From NCBI RefSeq assembly GCF_004217045.1, contig NZ_SGXM01000001.1, positions 806,001 through 870,000 of the forward strand: 64,000 nt of DNA, in the 5' to 3' direction. Positions 1 to 9,287 of this stretch are shown piece by piece. Source of the DNA: Cupriavidus agavae (GTDB lineage Bacteria; Pseudomonadota; Gammaproteobacteria; Burkholderiales; Burkholderiaceae). Positions within the stretch are counted from its first letter, which is position 1, and every line of letters begins with the position of its first letter. Position numbers and translations under genes: made by a program. Under the pieces are notes generated by a model that worked only from the letters and a program-made list of their open reading frames with translations, made no database searches and was not told where the DNA came from.

Positions 1-90
1 ATGTGGTGAGTAAAGCACGGGGATGCGACAGAATCGTGACGGCGGCCCGCATATCGGCCATTTGGCGGAGAGCTTGAAGAAGATTTGGGG

Positions 91-147
91 ATGTCATGGA
101 ACTGTCACACAGAGGGCCTAAAGTTCGCCTTGTCAAAAATTTGTCAT
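91..147 (+). promoter_or_regulatory. Two Pho boxes upstream of pstS
   Basis: Box 1 (91-108) is ATGTCAT-4-CTGTCAC and box 2 (130-147) is TTGTCAA-4-TTGTCAT. Both have the 11-bp direct-repeat spacing of PhoB sites (consensus CTGTCAT-4-CTGTCAT). A -10-like TAAAGT lies at 119-124, ten bases after box 1, the usual spacing when a Pho box replaces the -35. Box 2 falls near the expected transcription start, so its exact role is unclear. No gene is visible in bases 1-90. Confidence 0.8.
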
Positions 148-174
148 TCCCCAACCATGTTCTCTGGAGGACAT

Positions 175-1206
175 ATGAAGCTGGTCAAGACTGCCGTGGC
201 AGGCATCGTTTCGATGGTCGTAGCGGGTACTGCGTTCGCGGCGGAAATTACCGGTGCAGGCGCCTCGTTCCCGGCGCCCGTGTATTCCAAATGGGCTGAC
301 GCCTACCAAAAAGCAACGGGTAACAAGGTCAACTATCAATCCATCGGTTCGTCGGGTGGCATCAAGCAGATCGGCGCCAAGACCGTCGATTTCGGTGCCT
401 CGGACGCGCCCCTGAAGGACGAGGAACTGGCCAAGGGCAACCTGGTGCAGTTCCCGACGGTGATCGGCGGCGTGGTGCCGGTGATCAACCTGCAAGGCGT
501 GAAGCCGGGCGAGCTGACCATCACGGGTGACGTGCTGGCCAACATCTACCTGGGCAAGATCAAGAAGTGGGATGATCCCGCCATCAAGGCGCTGAACCCG
601 AAGGTTTCGCTGCCGAGCCAGGACATCCTGCCGGTGCGCCGCGCCGACGGTTCGGGCACGACGTTCATCTTCACGAACTACCTGTCGAAGGTCAGCCCCG
701 ACTGGAAGAGCACCGTTGGTGAAGGCACCACGGTCAACTGGCCGGGCGGCGGCACGGGCGGCAAGGGCAACGAGGGCGTGGCCGCCTTCGTGCAGCGCCT
801 GAACGGCGCCATCGGCTACGTCGAGTACGCCTACGCCAAGCAGAACAAGATGACCCACCTGGTCATGAAGAACGCTGCCGGTGAAGTGGTGCAGCCGAGC
901 GACGACGCCTTCAAGGCCGCCGCTGCCGGTGCCGACTGGAACAAGTCGTTCTACCAGATCCTGACGAACCAGTCGGGCAAGGGTGCATGGCCGATCGCCG
1001 GCGCCACCTTCATCCTGGTCCACAAGACCCAGGACAAGGCTGCGCAAGGCCAGGAAGTGCTGAAGTTCTTCGACTGGGCCTACAAGAGCGGTGGCGCCAT
1101 GGCCACGGACCTGGACTACGTGCCGCTGCCGGAAGCCGTGGTGAACCAGATCCGCGCCACGTGGAAGCAAAGCGTCAAGGACGGTTCGGGCAAGGCGCTG
1201 TACTAA
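175..1206 (+). CDS. pstS: Periplasmic phosphate-binding protein PstS
   Basis: This is the high-affinity phosphate receptor that feeds the PstCAB ABC transporter. The 343-residue product starts with a Sec signal peptide (about residues 1-22, ending AFA) followed by the PstS hallmark GAGASFPAP, then GSSGGIK and RADGSGTT, which belong to the phosphate-binding cleft. The start at 175 was chosen over an in-frame ATG at 85 because GGAGG at 166-170 precedes it and the signal peptide begins there. Two Pho boxes lie upstream, so PhoB control is likely. It heads pstSCAB-phoU-phoB-phoR; a hairpin in the gap before pstC may explain the usual excess of PstS over the channel subunits. Confidence 0.96.
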   Translation: MKLVKTAVAGIVSMVVAGTAFAAEITGAGASFPAPVYSKWADAYQKATGNKVNYQSIGSSGGIKQIGAKTVDFGASDAPLKDEELAKGNLVQFPTVIGGVVPVINLQGVKPGELTITGDVLANIYLGKIKKWDDPAIKALNPKVSLPSQDILPVRRADGSGTTFIFTNYLSKVSPDWKSTVGEGTTVNWPGGGTGGKGNEGVAAFVQRLNGAIGYVEYAYAKQNKMTHLVMKNAAGEVVQPSDDAFKAAAAGADWNKSFYQILTNQSGKGAWPIAGATFILVHKTQDKAAQGQEVLKFFDWAYKSGGAMATDLDYVPLPEAVVNQIRATWKQSVKDGSGKALY

Positions 1207-1240
1207 GCCCTGCCTGACCTGAAGCAAGCTGAAAGCAGGA

Positions 1241-1260
1241 CTCCGGCCGCGTGGCCGGAG
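1241..1260 (+). terminator. Hairpin in the pstS-pstC gap
   Basis: CTCCGGCC and GGCCGGAG form a perfect 8-bp stem with a GCGT loop. No T-tract follows, so it is more likely a 3'-end stabiliser of the pstS message or a partial attenuator than a full terminator. Confidence 0.45.
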
Positions 1261-1355
1261 GCAAGACCTGGCAACGCCCCCGACGAGGCGGGCGGCGCCA
1301 GGGCCGCGGCGGCCGACGGGCCCCGCGGCAACCGATCCACCCAACGTTCCCCATC

Positions 1356-2321
1356 ATGGCGACTACGTCCGATCTTCCAGCCGTCCGGCCCCCCAGCCGC
1401 CTAGGCGATATCCTGTTCGGCGGCGTGACCCGCGGCGCCGCCATCGTGACGCTGTTGCTGCTGGGCGGCATCATCGTGTCACTGGCCATCAGCGCCTGGC
1501 CTTCGATCAAGCAGTTCGGCATCTCGTTCCTGTGGAGCAGCGAGTGGGATCCGCCCGCCGACGTGTACGGTGCCCTCGTGCCGATCTACGGCACCATCGT
1601 GACCTCGCTGATCGCCCTCATCATCGCCGTGCCGGTCAGCTTCGGCATTGCACTGTTTCTCACCGAGCTGTCGCCCGCCTGGCTGCGCCGGCCGCTCGGC
1701 ACCGCCATCGAGCTGCTTGCCGCCGTGCCGTCGATCGTCTACGGCATGTGGGGCCTGCTCGTGTTCGCGCCGATCTTCGGCGAGTATTTCCAGAAGCCGC
1801 TGTCGAACACCGTGGGCCAGCTGCCGTTGATCGGCAAGCTGTTCCAGGGCGCCCCGCTGGGCATCGGCCTGCTGTGCGCGGGCGTGATCCTGGCGATCAT
1901 GATCATCCCGTACATCGCCTCGGTGATGCGCGACGTGTTCGAGGTCACTCCGGTCCTGCTCAAGGAATCGGCCTACGGCATCGGCTGCACCACGTGGGAA
2001 GTGATGTGGCGCGTGGTGCTGCCCTACACGCGCGCCGGCGTCATCGGCGGCGTGATGCTGGGCCTGGGCCGCGCACTGGGCGAGACCATGGCCGTCACGT
2101 TCGTGATCGGCAACACCAACCTGCTGGACAGCGCATCGCTGTTCTCGCCCGGCAACAGCATCACCTCGGCGCTGGCCAACGAGTTCGCCGAAGCCGGCGC
2201 CGGCCTGCACACCGCGGCGCTGATGGAACTGGGCCTGATCCTGTTCTTCATTACCTTCGTGGTGCTGGCGCTGTCCAAGCTCCTGCTGCTGCGCCTTGCC
2301 AAGAATGAGGGTGGCAAATGA
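1356..2321 (+). CDS. pstC: Phosphate ABC transporter permease PstC
   Basis: PstC is one of the two inner-membrane channel subunits that move phosphate from PstS to the cytoplasm. The start at 1356 gives 321 residues, close to the family's usual length of about 320. About six hydrophobic spans are seen, beginning near residues 25-45. The cytoplasmic EAA-type loop that contacts the ATPase is visible around [20 protein letters not shown]. The upstream in-frame extension is rejected because it is arginine-rich and runs back into the hairpin region. The stop overlaps the pstA start by four bases (ATGA), indicating translational coupling. Confidence 0.95.
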   Translation: MATTSDLPAVRPPSRLGDILFGGVTRGAAIVTLLLLGGIIVSLAISAWPSIKQFGISFLWSSEWDPPADVYGALVPIYGTIVTSLIALIIAVPVSFGIALFLTELSPAWLRRPLGTAIELLAAVPSIVYGMWGLLVFAPIFGEYFQKPLSNTVGQLPLIGKLFQGAPLGIGLLCAGVILAIMIIPYIASVMRDVFEVTPVLLKESAYGIGCTTWEVMWRVVLPYTRAGVIGGVMLGLGRALGETMAVTFVIGNTNLLDSASLFSPGNSITSALANEFAEAGAGLHTAALMELGLILFFITFVVLALSKLLLLRLAKNEGGK

Positions 2322-3220
2322 ACCAAGCCAGTCACACCATGTCTTCGTCGTCGATTCCCGCAGTCCGCCCCGACGCGGACGCCGTGCGCGGCCGCCTGCA
2401 GAACAACCGCCGCCGCACCAATGTCTTCGCGCTGGCCGCGTCGCTGGCGGCAATGGGCTTCGGCCTGTTCTGGCTGGCGTGGATCCTCTGGACCACCATC
2501 ACGCTGGGCGTGGGCGGCCTCTCGCTGAGCCTGTTCACCGAGATGACCCCGCCGCCGAACACGGCTGGCGGCGGCCTGGCCAACGCCATCTTCGGCAGCT
2601 TCGTGATGGTGGGCATGGCCACGCTGTTCGGCACGCCGCTGGGCATCCTGGCCGGCATCTACCTGGCCGAGTATGGCCAGAAGTCGTACCTGGCCAGCTT
2701 CATCCGCTTCATCAACGACATCCTGCTGTCGGCGCCGTCGATCGTGATCGGCCTGTTCGTCTACGCGATCGTGGTGACCCGCATGGGCCACTTCTCGGGC
2801 TGGGCCGGCATCTGTGCGCTGGCGCTGCTGCAGGTGCCGATCGTCGTGCGCACCACCGAGAACATGCTGAACCTGGTGCCGAACGCACTGCGTGAAGCCG
2901 CGGTGGCGCTTGGTACGCCGAAGTGGAAAATGGTACTGTCGATCACGGTCAAGTCGTCGTATGCCGGCATCATCACCGGCGTGCTGCTGGCGGTGGCCCG
3001 TATCGCCGGCGAAACCGCGCCGCTGCTGTTCACCGCGCTGTCCAACCAGTTCTGGACCAGCGACCTGAACAAGCCGATGGCCAACCTGCCGGTGACGATC
3101 TTCCGCTTCGCCATGAGCCCGTTCACGGAGTGGCAGCAGCTGGCCTGGGCCGGCGTGTTCCTGATCACCGTTGGTGTGCTTGCGCTGAACATCGTCGCGC
3201 GCATGCTGTTCAAGAAATAA
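2318..3220 (+). CDS. pstA: Phosphate ABC transporter permease PstA
   Basis: PstA is the second channel subunit of the phosphate importer and pairs with PstC. The product has 300 residues, as expected, with a first membrane span near residues 35-60 and about five more downstream. The EAA loop is visible as [17 protein letters not shown]. The ATG overlaps the pstC stop by four bases, so the two subunits are probably made in equal amounts. The pstB start follows 42 bases after the stop. Confidence 0.95.
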   Translation: MNQASHTMSSSSIPAVRPDADAVRGRLQNNRRRTNVFALAASLAAMGFGLFWLAWILWTTITLGVGGLSLSLFTEMTPPPNTAGGGLANAIFGSFVMVGMATLFGTPLGILAGIYLAEYGQKSYLASFIRFINDILLSAPSIVIGLFVYAIVVTRMGHFSGWAGICALALLQVPIVVRTTENMLNLVPNALREAAVALGTPKWKMVLSITVKSSYAGIITGVLLAVARIAGETAPLLFTALSNQFWTSDLNKPMANLPVTIFRFAMSPFTEWQQLAWAGVFLITVGVLALNIVARMLFKK

Positions 3221-3262
3221 CCGGCGCCCAGCCTGACTACCGAATTCAAGCGAGACATCAGC

Positions 3263-4051
3263 ATGACCTCTACCGTCATCGATATTCCCGATACCGTGCG
3301 CGCCAAGATCGACGTGCGGAACCTGAACTTCTACTACAACCAGTTCCACGCGCTGAAGAACATCAACATGTCGATCCCGGACCGCAAGGTCACGGCGTTC
3401 ATCGGCCCGTCGGGCTGCGGCAAATCCACGCTGCTGCGCACGTTCAACAAGATGTACGCGCTGTACCCGGAGCAACGCGCCGAGGGCGAGATCAACATGG
3501 ACGGCACCAACCTGCTGACCAGCAAGCAGGACATTTCGCTGCTGCGCGCCAAGGTTGGCATGGTGTTCCAGAAGCCCACCCCGTTCCCGATGTCGATCTA
3601 CGACAACATCGCGTTCGGCGTGCGCCTGTTCGAAAAGCTCTCGCGCTCGGAAATGGACGACCGCGTGGAATGGGCCCTCTCCAAGGCCGCGCTCTGGAAC
3701 GAGGCCAAGGACAAGCTGCACCAGTCGGGCTACGGTCTCTCTGGCGGCCAGCAGCAGCGCCTGTGCATCGCGCGCGGCATCGCAATTCGTCCAGAAGTGC
3801 TGCTGCTCGACGAGCCGTGCTCGGCGCTGGACCCGATCTCCACGGGCCGCATCGAGGAACTGATCGCCGAACTCAAGGACGAGTACACGGTGGTGATCGT
3901 GACCCACAACATGCAGCAGGCGGCGCGTTGCTCGGACTACACGGCATACATGTACCTGGGCGAGCTGATCGAGTTCGGCGAGACCGAGAAGATCTTCATC
4001 AAGCCGCACCGCAAGGAAACCGAAGACTACATCACCGGCCGCTTCGGCTGA
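3263..4051 (+). CDS. pstB: Phosphate ABC transporter ATPase PstB
   Basis: PstB is the cytoplasmic ATPase that powers the PstCA channel. All ABC signatures are intact in the 262 residues: Walker [10 protein letters not shown] at residues 48-56, signature LSGGQQQR, Walker [13 protein letters not shown] and the H-loop VTHNMQQ. The [20 protein letters not shown] stretch after the H-loop is typical of PstB rather than other importers. It lies 42 bases after pstA and 28 bases before phoU, in one operon. Confidence 0.97.
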   Translation: MTSTVIDIPDTVRAKIDVRNLNFYYNQFHALKNINMSIPDRKVTAFIGPSGCGKSTLLRTFNKMYALYPEQRAEGEINMDGTNLLTSKQDISLLRAKVGMVFQKPTPFPMSIYDNIAFGVRLFEKLSRSEMDDRVEWALSKAALWNEAKDKLHQSGYGLSGGQQQRLCIARGIAIRPEVLLLDEPCSALDPISTGRIEELIAELKDEYTVVIVTHNMQQAARCSDYTAYMYLGELIEFGETEKIFIKPHRKETEDYITGRFG

Positions 4052-4079
4052 TCCGCAGGTTACGGGCCAGGAGAACACC

Positions 4080-4784
4080 ATGACTGACAAGCACCTGTCG
4101 ACCCAGTTCGACGCAGACCTCAACGCCATCAACACCAAGCTGCTGCAGATGGGCGGCCTGGTGGAGGCGCAGATCGAACTGGCCATGCGCGCGCTGGCCG
4201 ACTTCGACGCCGACCTGGCAGACCAGGTCATTGCCCGCGAGCAGCAGCTCAACGCGCTGGAAGTGGAGATCGACGCCGACTGCGGCAACATCATCGCCCG
4301 CCGCCAGCCCACCGCGCGCGACCTGCGCCTGGTGATGGCGATCTCGAAGACGATCACCAACCTCGAGCGTGCCGGCGACGAGGCCGAAAAAGTGGCCAAG
4401 CGCACCAAGCACATCATGGAAGACGCGGCGGCGCACAACATCAACTACGCCGAAGTCAAGCTGTCCGGCGAAATGGCCATCGCGCTGCTGCGCCAGGCCC
4501 TGGACGCCTTCGCCCGGCTCGACACCGTGGCGGCTGCCCGCATCGTCAAGGACGACAAGGCGATCGACGAGGAATTCCGGGCGTTCGTGCGCAAGCTGAT
4601 CACGTACATGATGGAAGACCCGCGCACGATCTCGGTGGCGCTGGACTTCCTGTTCATCGCCAAGGCGATCGAGCGGATCGGCGACCACGCCAAGAATATT
4701 GCAGAATTCATCATCTACATCGTGAAGGGCACCGACGTTCGCCACACTTCGCGGGAAGACATGGAGCGCGAAGCCCTGAGCTGA
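4080..4784 (+). CDS. phoU: Phosphate signalling regulator PhoU
   Basis: PhoU links the state of the Pst transporter to the PhoR kinase and keeps the Pho regulon off when phosphate is plentiful. The 234-residue, almost all-helical protein has the two tandem three-helix PhoU repeats, with the metal-binding E-x-x-x-D patterns visible as NLERAGDEAEKVAKRT and AIERIGDHAKNIAEF. It is preceded by a good ribosome site (CAGGAG, nine bases before the ATG). Its place between pstB and phoB is the classical order. Confidence 0.96.
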   Translation: MTDKHLSTQFDADLNAINTKLLQMGGLVEAQIELAMRALADFDADLADQVIAREQQLNALEVEIDADCGNIIARRQPTARDLRLVMAISKTITNLERAGDEAEKVAKRTKHIMEDAAAHNINYAEVKLSGEMAIALLRQALDAFARLDTVAAARIVKDDKAIDEEFRAFVRKLITYMMEDPRTISVALDFLFIAKAIERIGDHAKNIAEFIIYIVKGTDVRHTSREDMEREALS

Positions 4785-4818
4785 TAACGCGCCGGACTGA
4801 TAAGCGGAGAAAAATTAC

Positions 4819-5526
4819 ATGCCAAGCAGTATTCTCGTTGTCGAGGACGAACCGGCAATCGCCGAATTGATTGCCGTCAATCTCCAGCACGCGGGACACT
4901 ATCCGATTCGCGCCTACAACGCCGAGCAGGCGTTGTCGCTGATGAGCGATGTCCTGCCGGACCTCGTGTTGCTGGACTGGATGCTCCCGGGCAAATCGGG
5001 CGCCACCTTCGCCAAGGAGCTGCGAACCAACGATCGCACCAAGCAGATCCCGATCATCATGCTCACCGCGCGCAGCGAGGAGCAGGACAAGGTCATGGGC
5101 CTGGAAGCCGGTGCGGACGACTACGTCACCAAGCCGTTCTCGCCCAAGGAGCTGCTGGCCCGCATCAAGGCCGTGCTGCGCCGCCGGGCGCCCCAGCTGA
5201 CCGACGACGTGGTGGCCATCAACGGCCTGCGCCTGGACCCGGCCACGCACCGCGTGACGGGGCAGGACGACACCGGCCCGATCAAGCTTGACCTCGGCCC
5301 CACCGAGTTCCGCCTGCTGCACTTCCTGATGACGCATCCGGAGCGTGTGCACAGCCGGTCACAACTGCTGGACCAGGTCTGGGGCGACCACGTATTCGTG
5401 GAAGAGCGCACGGTCGACGTGCACATCAAGCGCCTGCGCGCCGCGCTGACGCCGGGCGGCTACAGCAACATGATCGAAACGGTACGCGGCAGCGGCTATC
5501 GTCTGGCGCGTTCGCCGAGCCACTGA
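4819..5526 (+). CDS. phoB: Response regulator PhoB
   Basis: PhoB is the OmpR-family transcription factor that binds Pho boxes when phosphorylated by PhoR. The 235 residues comprise a receiver domain (about 1-122) with phospho-acceptor Asp53 in LVLLDWMLPG and the conserved KPFSPKELLARI, then a winged-helix domain (about 135-232) ending in VRGSGYRL. A GGAGAAA ribosome site precedes the ATG. Its likely targets in this window are the Pho-type boxes before pstS and before the olsB-like gene. Confidence 0.96.
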   Translation: MPSSILVVEDEPAIAELIAVNLQHAGHYPIRAYNAEQALSLMSDVLPDLVLLDWMLPGKSGATFAKELRTNDRTKQIPIIMLTARSEEQDKVMGLEAGADDYVTKPFSPKELLARIKAVLRRRAPQLTDDVVAINGLRLDPATHRVTGQDDTGPIKLDLGPTEFRLLHFLMTHPERVHSRSQLLDQVWGDHVFVEERTVDVHIKRLRAALTPGGYSNMIETVRGSGYRLARSPSH

Positions 5527-5659
5527 TGGTTCCGGCCGGCGGCGGTGCAGCGAGGGCCGCGCCGGCCCATGCCGGATCATCCCGGCGTCTGCCACCCGTG
5601 CACGCTTTCGTGGCACACTTCGTCGCAATGCGACCGCCGTCCGAACTTCCCTCCCTCGC

Positions 5660-6982
5660 ATGAATGTCATCTGGGCCCGCTCCGTGGCCATCCTCGTCAG
5701 CCTGGTGGCCGTGGCCGCCGGACTGTACGCCGTGTCCGGCGCCATCACCGGGCTGCTGTTCCTTTCCGTCTCGCTGCTCCTGCTGCTGGGCTATTACCTG
5801 TTCCAGATCAACCGCCTGTGGCGCGTGCTCGACGCACCCGCATATGGAGAAATTCCGAGTGCGCTGGGGCTGTGGGGCGAGGTCTATTACCGCCTGCACC
5901 GGTTGGTCAAGCGGTGGCGCACGCAGGTGCTGGCCGTGGAGCAGCAGCACACCCGCTTCATCCAGGCCATCCAGGCGTCGCCGTATGGCGTGCTGATGCT
6001 CGACGATGCCGACCAGATCGAGTGGTGCAACGACGTGGCCGAGCAGCATTTCGGGCTCAACGCCAAACGCGACGTGCGCCAGCGCATCACCCACCTGATC
6101 CGCCGGCCCGAGTTCGTCCATTACCTGACCCGCGAGCGCTACGACGAGCCGCTGGTCATGCGCGACATGGGCGAGCACAAGCGCAACATCACGTCGGTGC
6201 AGATCCTGCCATACGGCGAAAACCGCAAGCTGGTGCTGACGCAGGACATCACCAAGGTGGAAAACACCGAGGCCATGCGCCGCGACTTCGTGGCCAATGT
6301 CTCGCACGAACTGAAGACGCCGCTGACGGTGCTGACAGGCTTCCTGGAAACCGTGCGCGACCTGCCGGTGTCCGAGGACGACCGCAAGCGTTATATCGAA
6401 CTGATGCTGGTGCAGTCGATGCGGATGCAGCATATCGTCGAGGACCTGCTGGCGCTGGCCAAGCTCGAATCCGACGCCCAGCCGCCTTGCCACGAGCGCG
6501 TCAACGTGGCCGCGCTGATGGCCCACCTCGTGCACGATGCCGAGGCGCTGTCGCAGGACCGGCACGAGATCCGCAGCGAGATCGATCCGGCCGTGATCGT
6601 GCGCGGCGCCGAGGGCGAACTGCTGTCGGCGCTCGGCAACCTGGTTTCGAACGCGGTGCGCTACACGCCCGAGGGCGGCCGTATCGCCATCCGCATGAAC
6701 TTCACCGATGGCCACGCCGTGTTTTCGGTCAGCGATACGGGGCTGGGCATCGCCCCGGAGCATATTCCGCGCCTGACCGAGCGGTTCTACCGCGTGGACC
6801 GCAGCCGTTCGCGCGATACCGGCGGTACGGGGCTGGGCCTGGCGATCGTCAAGCACGTGCTTTCGCGCCACCATGCCGACCTGCGCGTGACCAGCGAAGT
6901 CGGCCGGGGCAGCACGTTCCGGATCGTGTTTCCGGTGGATCGCAGCGGCTACGACGCCGATGCGACGAAGCACGCGGCGTAA
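5660..6982 (+). CDS. phoR: Phosphate sensor histidine kinase PhoR
   Basis: PhoR is the inner-membrane kinase that phosphorylates PhoB under phosphate limitation. The 440 residues show a hydrophobic hairpin at about 8-48, a PAS domain (about 95-195), the H-box ANVSHELKTPLTVL with His216, and the ATPase domain with the N-box (LVSNAVRYTPEGG), G1 (VSDTGLGI) and G2 (GGTGLGLAIVK) motifs. It has no sizeable periplasmic domain, consistent with sensing through PstSCAB-PhoU. It starts 133 bases after phoB with no terminator in the gap. Confidence 0.95.
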   Translation: MNVIWARSVAILVSLVAVAAGLYAVSGAITGLLFLSVSLLLLLGYYLFQINRLWRVLDAPAYGEIPSALGLWGEVYYRLHRLVKRWRTQVLAVEQQHTRFIQAIQASPYGVLMLDDADQIEWCNDVAEQHFGLNAKRDVRQRITHLIRRPEFVHYLTRERYDEPLVMRDMGEHKRNITSVQILPYGENRKLVLTQDITKVENTEAMRRDFVANVSHELKTPLTVLTGFLETVRDLPVSEDDRKRYIELMLVQSMRMQHIVEDLLALAKLESDAQPPCHERVNVAALMAHLVHDAEALSQDRHEIRSEIDPAVIVRGAEGELLSALGNLVSNAVRYTPEGGRIAIRMNFTDGHAVFSVSDTGLGIAPEHIPRLTERFYRVDRSRSRDTGGTGLGLAIVKHVLSRHHADLRVTSEVGRGSTFRIVFPVDRSGYDADATKHAA

Positions 6983-7001
6983 GAATTCCTCAATCCCTCC
7001 T

Positions 7002-7041
7002 GGTTTCTCCCCTTTCCCGCAAGCGGGAGAGGGGAGAAACC
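7002..7041. terminator. Long palindrome between phoR and ppk
   Basis: A 19-bp stem with one mismatch and a 2-base loop lies between the convergent phoR and ppk genes and can terminate both. The core CTCCCC-TYT-CCCGC / GCGGG-AGA-GGGGAG recurs at 51384-51410, so this is a dispersed repeat family as well as a terminator. Confidence 0.75.
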
Positions 7042-7044
7042 TGA

Positions 7045-9126
7045 TCAATTCCCGAACGTTGCCAGCAGCTCCACCTGGCTGACCCGTTGCTCCTTCGCGC
7101 GGGATGGCCGCCGCACGTACTCGCCGCCGGGTTGCATGATCCAGGCAGAAGCATTGTCGCGCAGATGCACCTGCAGCCCTTCCTTGATGACGCGGGCCTT
7201 CAGCGTGCGGTCCAGCACCGGAAACGCCACTTCCACGCGCCGGAACAGGTTGCGGTCCATCCAGTCCGCGCTCGACAGATACAGCACGTCGTTGCCACCA
7301 GCGTGGAAGTAGTAGACGCGGTGGTGTTCCAGGAACCGGCCGACGATCGAGCGCACCGAGATATTCTCCGACAGCCCCGGCACGCCCGGCCGCAGCGCGC
7401 ACACGCCGCGCACGATCAGGTCGATCTTGACTCCGGCGCGCGACGCCTTGTACAGCTCGTCGATGATCGTCGGCTCCAGCAGTGCGTTCATCTTGGCGAT
7501 GATCCGCGCGCGCTTGCCGGCGCGGGCGTGGCGGGCCTCGGCGCGGATATGGTCGATCAGGTTGCTGTGCATCGTGAACGGCGACTGCCAGAGGTGGTTC
7601 AGCCGGATCGTGCCGGCCGTTCCCGTCAGCAGCTGGAACACGTGGTGCACGTCCTCGCAGACGCGCTCGTTGGCGGTCAGCAACCCGAAATCGGTGTACA
7701 GCCGCGCCGTGCGCGGGTGGTAGTTGCCGGTGCCCAGATGCGCGTAGCGGCGCAGCACGGCCTGCTTGGCCTTGGGCCCGGCCGCCTCGCGCCGCACGAT
7801 CAGCAGCAGCTTGGCATGGCATTTGTGGCCCACCACGCCGTACACCACATGGGCGCCGGCCGATTCCAGCCGCTCGGCCCAGTTGATGTTGGTTTCCTCG
7901 TCGAAGCGGGCCAACAACTCCACCACGACCGTCACTTCCTTGCCGTTGCGGGCCGCCGTCATCAGCGCCTCCATCACGGCCGATTCGTTGCCCGTGCGAT
8001 AGACGGTCTGCTTGATCGCCACCACCTTGGGGTCCACGGCGGCGGCCTGCAGCAAGTCCAGCACCGACGCAAAGCTCTCGTACGGATGGTGCAGCAGCAC
8101 ATCGTGCTGGCGGATGGCCCCGAACATGCTGGCGCCGGGCGCAAACGCCTTGACCGGCGCCGGCACGTGCGGCGGATACTTGAGGGCAGGGCGGTCCACG
8201 AGGTCCGGGATCTGCATCAGCCGCACCAGGTTGACCGGGCCGCTGACGCGGTACAGGTCCTGCTCGGTCAGGCCCGATTCCAGCAGCAGCCGGCGCGACA
8301 GCGCGGGAGGCGTGTCGGACGAGACTTCCAGCCGCACCATGTCGCCGAAGTGGCGCGTGGGCAGTTCGCCCTGCAACGCCTCGCGCAGGTCGGTGATGTC
8401 GTCTTCGGACACGAACAGGTCCGAGTTGCGCGTCACGCGGAACTGGTAGCAGCCCTGCACGTCGATGGCGGGGAACAGCTCGTGCACGAACGCCTGCATG
8501 AACGACGACAGCATCACGAAGCCATAGGCGTAGCCAGACAGCTTCTCGGGCATGCGCACGACCCGGGGCAGGGCGCGGGGCGCCTGCACGATCGCCAGGT
8601 CGGCATTGCGGCCGAAGGCGTCCTTGCCGGACAGCTCGACGATGAAGTTCAGGCTCTTGTTCAGCACGCGCGGGAACGGGTGCGCGGGGTCGAGCGCGAT
8701 CGGCGTGAGCACCGGGCCGAGCTCGCGCGAGAAGAAGTCGTGGGCCCACGCGCGCTGCGCGTCGGTCCAGGTGCTCATCAGGTGAAAAAACACGCCCTCT
8801 TTCTCGAGGGCGGGAAAGATCACGTTCTGCAGCATGTCATACTGCGAGGCCACGAGCCGCTGCGTACGCTCGGTGACAAGCTGGTAGGTCTGCTGGAACG
8901 AGAGGCCGTCAGGGGTCAGCCCCGACGCGTTGTCCCGCATCTGTTCCTTCAGCCCGGCCATGCGGATCTCGAAGAACTCGTCCAGGTTGCTGGACACGAT
9001 GCAGATGAACTTCAGCCTTTCCAGCAACGGGACATTGGGGTCGGCGGCTTGCGCAAGGACGCGCGCGTTGAATTCCAGGATGCCCAGCTCGCGGTTCAAC
9101 AGCGTGCCGGGCGGTGTCGTCGACAT
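7045..9126 (-). CDS. ppk: Polyphosphate kinase 1
   Basis: PPK1 reversibly polymerises the gamma phosphate of ATP into polyphosphate. The 693-residue product has the family's four-part layout: N-terminal LLNRELGILEFNARVL, the large central domain, and the two phospholipase D-like C-terminal domains with the catalytic histidine motif HLGTGNYH and RIARFDEETNINW-like elements (seen here as ARFDEETNINWAERL). The start at 9126 was chosen because AAGG lies about ten bases upstream and homologues begin near this residue; an in-frame ATG at 9165 lacks a ribosome site. It is convergent with phoR and divergent from ppx. Confidence 0.95.
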   Translation of the reverse strand: MSTTPPGTLLNRELGILEFNARVLAQAADPNVPLLERLKFICIVSSNLDEFFEIRMAGLKEQMRDNASGLTPDGLSFQQTYQLVTERTQRLVASQYDMLQNVIFPALEKEGVFFHLMSTWTDAQRAWAHDFFSRELGPVLTPIALDPAHPFPRVLNKSLNFIVELSGKDAFGRNADLAIVQAPRALPRVVRMPEKLSGYAYGFVMLSSFMQAFVHELFPAIDVQGCYQFRVTRNSDLFVSEDDITDLREALQGELPTRHFGDMVRLEVSSDTPPALSRRLLLESGLTEQDLYRVSGPVNLVRLMQIPDLVDRPALKYPPHVPAPVKAFAPGASMFGAIRQHDVLLHHPYESFASVLDLLQAAAVDPKVVAIKQTVYRTGNESAVMEALMTAARNGKEVTVVVELLARFDEETNINWAERLESAGAHVVYGVVGHKCHAKLLLIVRREAAGPKAKQAVLRRYAHLGTGNYHPRTARLYTDFGLLTANERVCEDVHHVFQLLTGTAGTIRLNHLWQSPFTMHSNLIDHIRAEARHARAGKRARIIAKMNALLEPTIIDELYKASRAGVKIDLIVRGVCALRPGVPGLSENISVRSIVGRFLEHHRVYYFHAGGNDVLYLSSADWMDRNLFRRVEVAFPVLDRTLKARVIKEGLQVHLRDNASAWIMQPGGEYVRRPSRAKEQRVSQVELLATFGN

Positions 9127-9171
9127 GTCTAAAACCTTGTTTTGGCGATATGGCGACTTTTTCATAGAATC

Positions 9172-9228
9172 GTGTCAAATTGATGACACTTTGATTTTGT
9201 CATGATGCGGACATGACAGAGACATAAT
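9172..9228. promoter_or_regulatory. ppk-ppx divergent control region with TGTCA palindromes
   Basis: Two perfect inverted repeats sit between the divergent genes: GTGTCA-6-TGACAC (9172-9189) and TGTCATG-7-CATGACA (9198-9218). All four arms contain the Pho half-site core TGTCA. The first also reads on the minus strand as GTGTCAT-4-TTGACAC, an imperfect Pho box facing ppk. CATAAT at 9223-9228 could be the ppx -10. Control by PhoB is inferred, not shown. Confidence 0.5.
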
Positions 9229-9287
9229 CTTTCAGGTTTGGCCCCCCATGTTCCCAGAAGGGGCCCACCCTGTGCAACACGTACGCG

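Noticed and set aside
5426-8749. Open frame of about 1,100 codons on the minus strand across phoR and ppk
   Set aside because: It lies antisense to phoR and in another frame of ppk, both with full family motifs; its product is Arg/Ala/Gly-rich, as expected from high-GC shadow frames.
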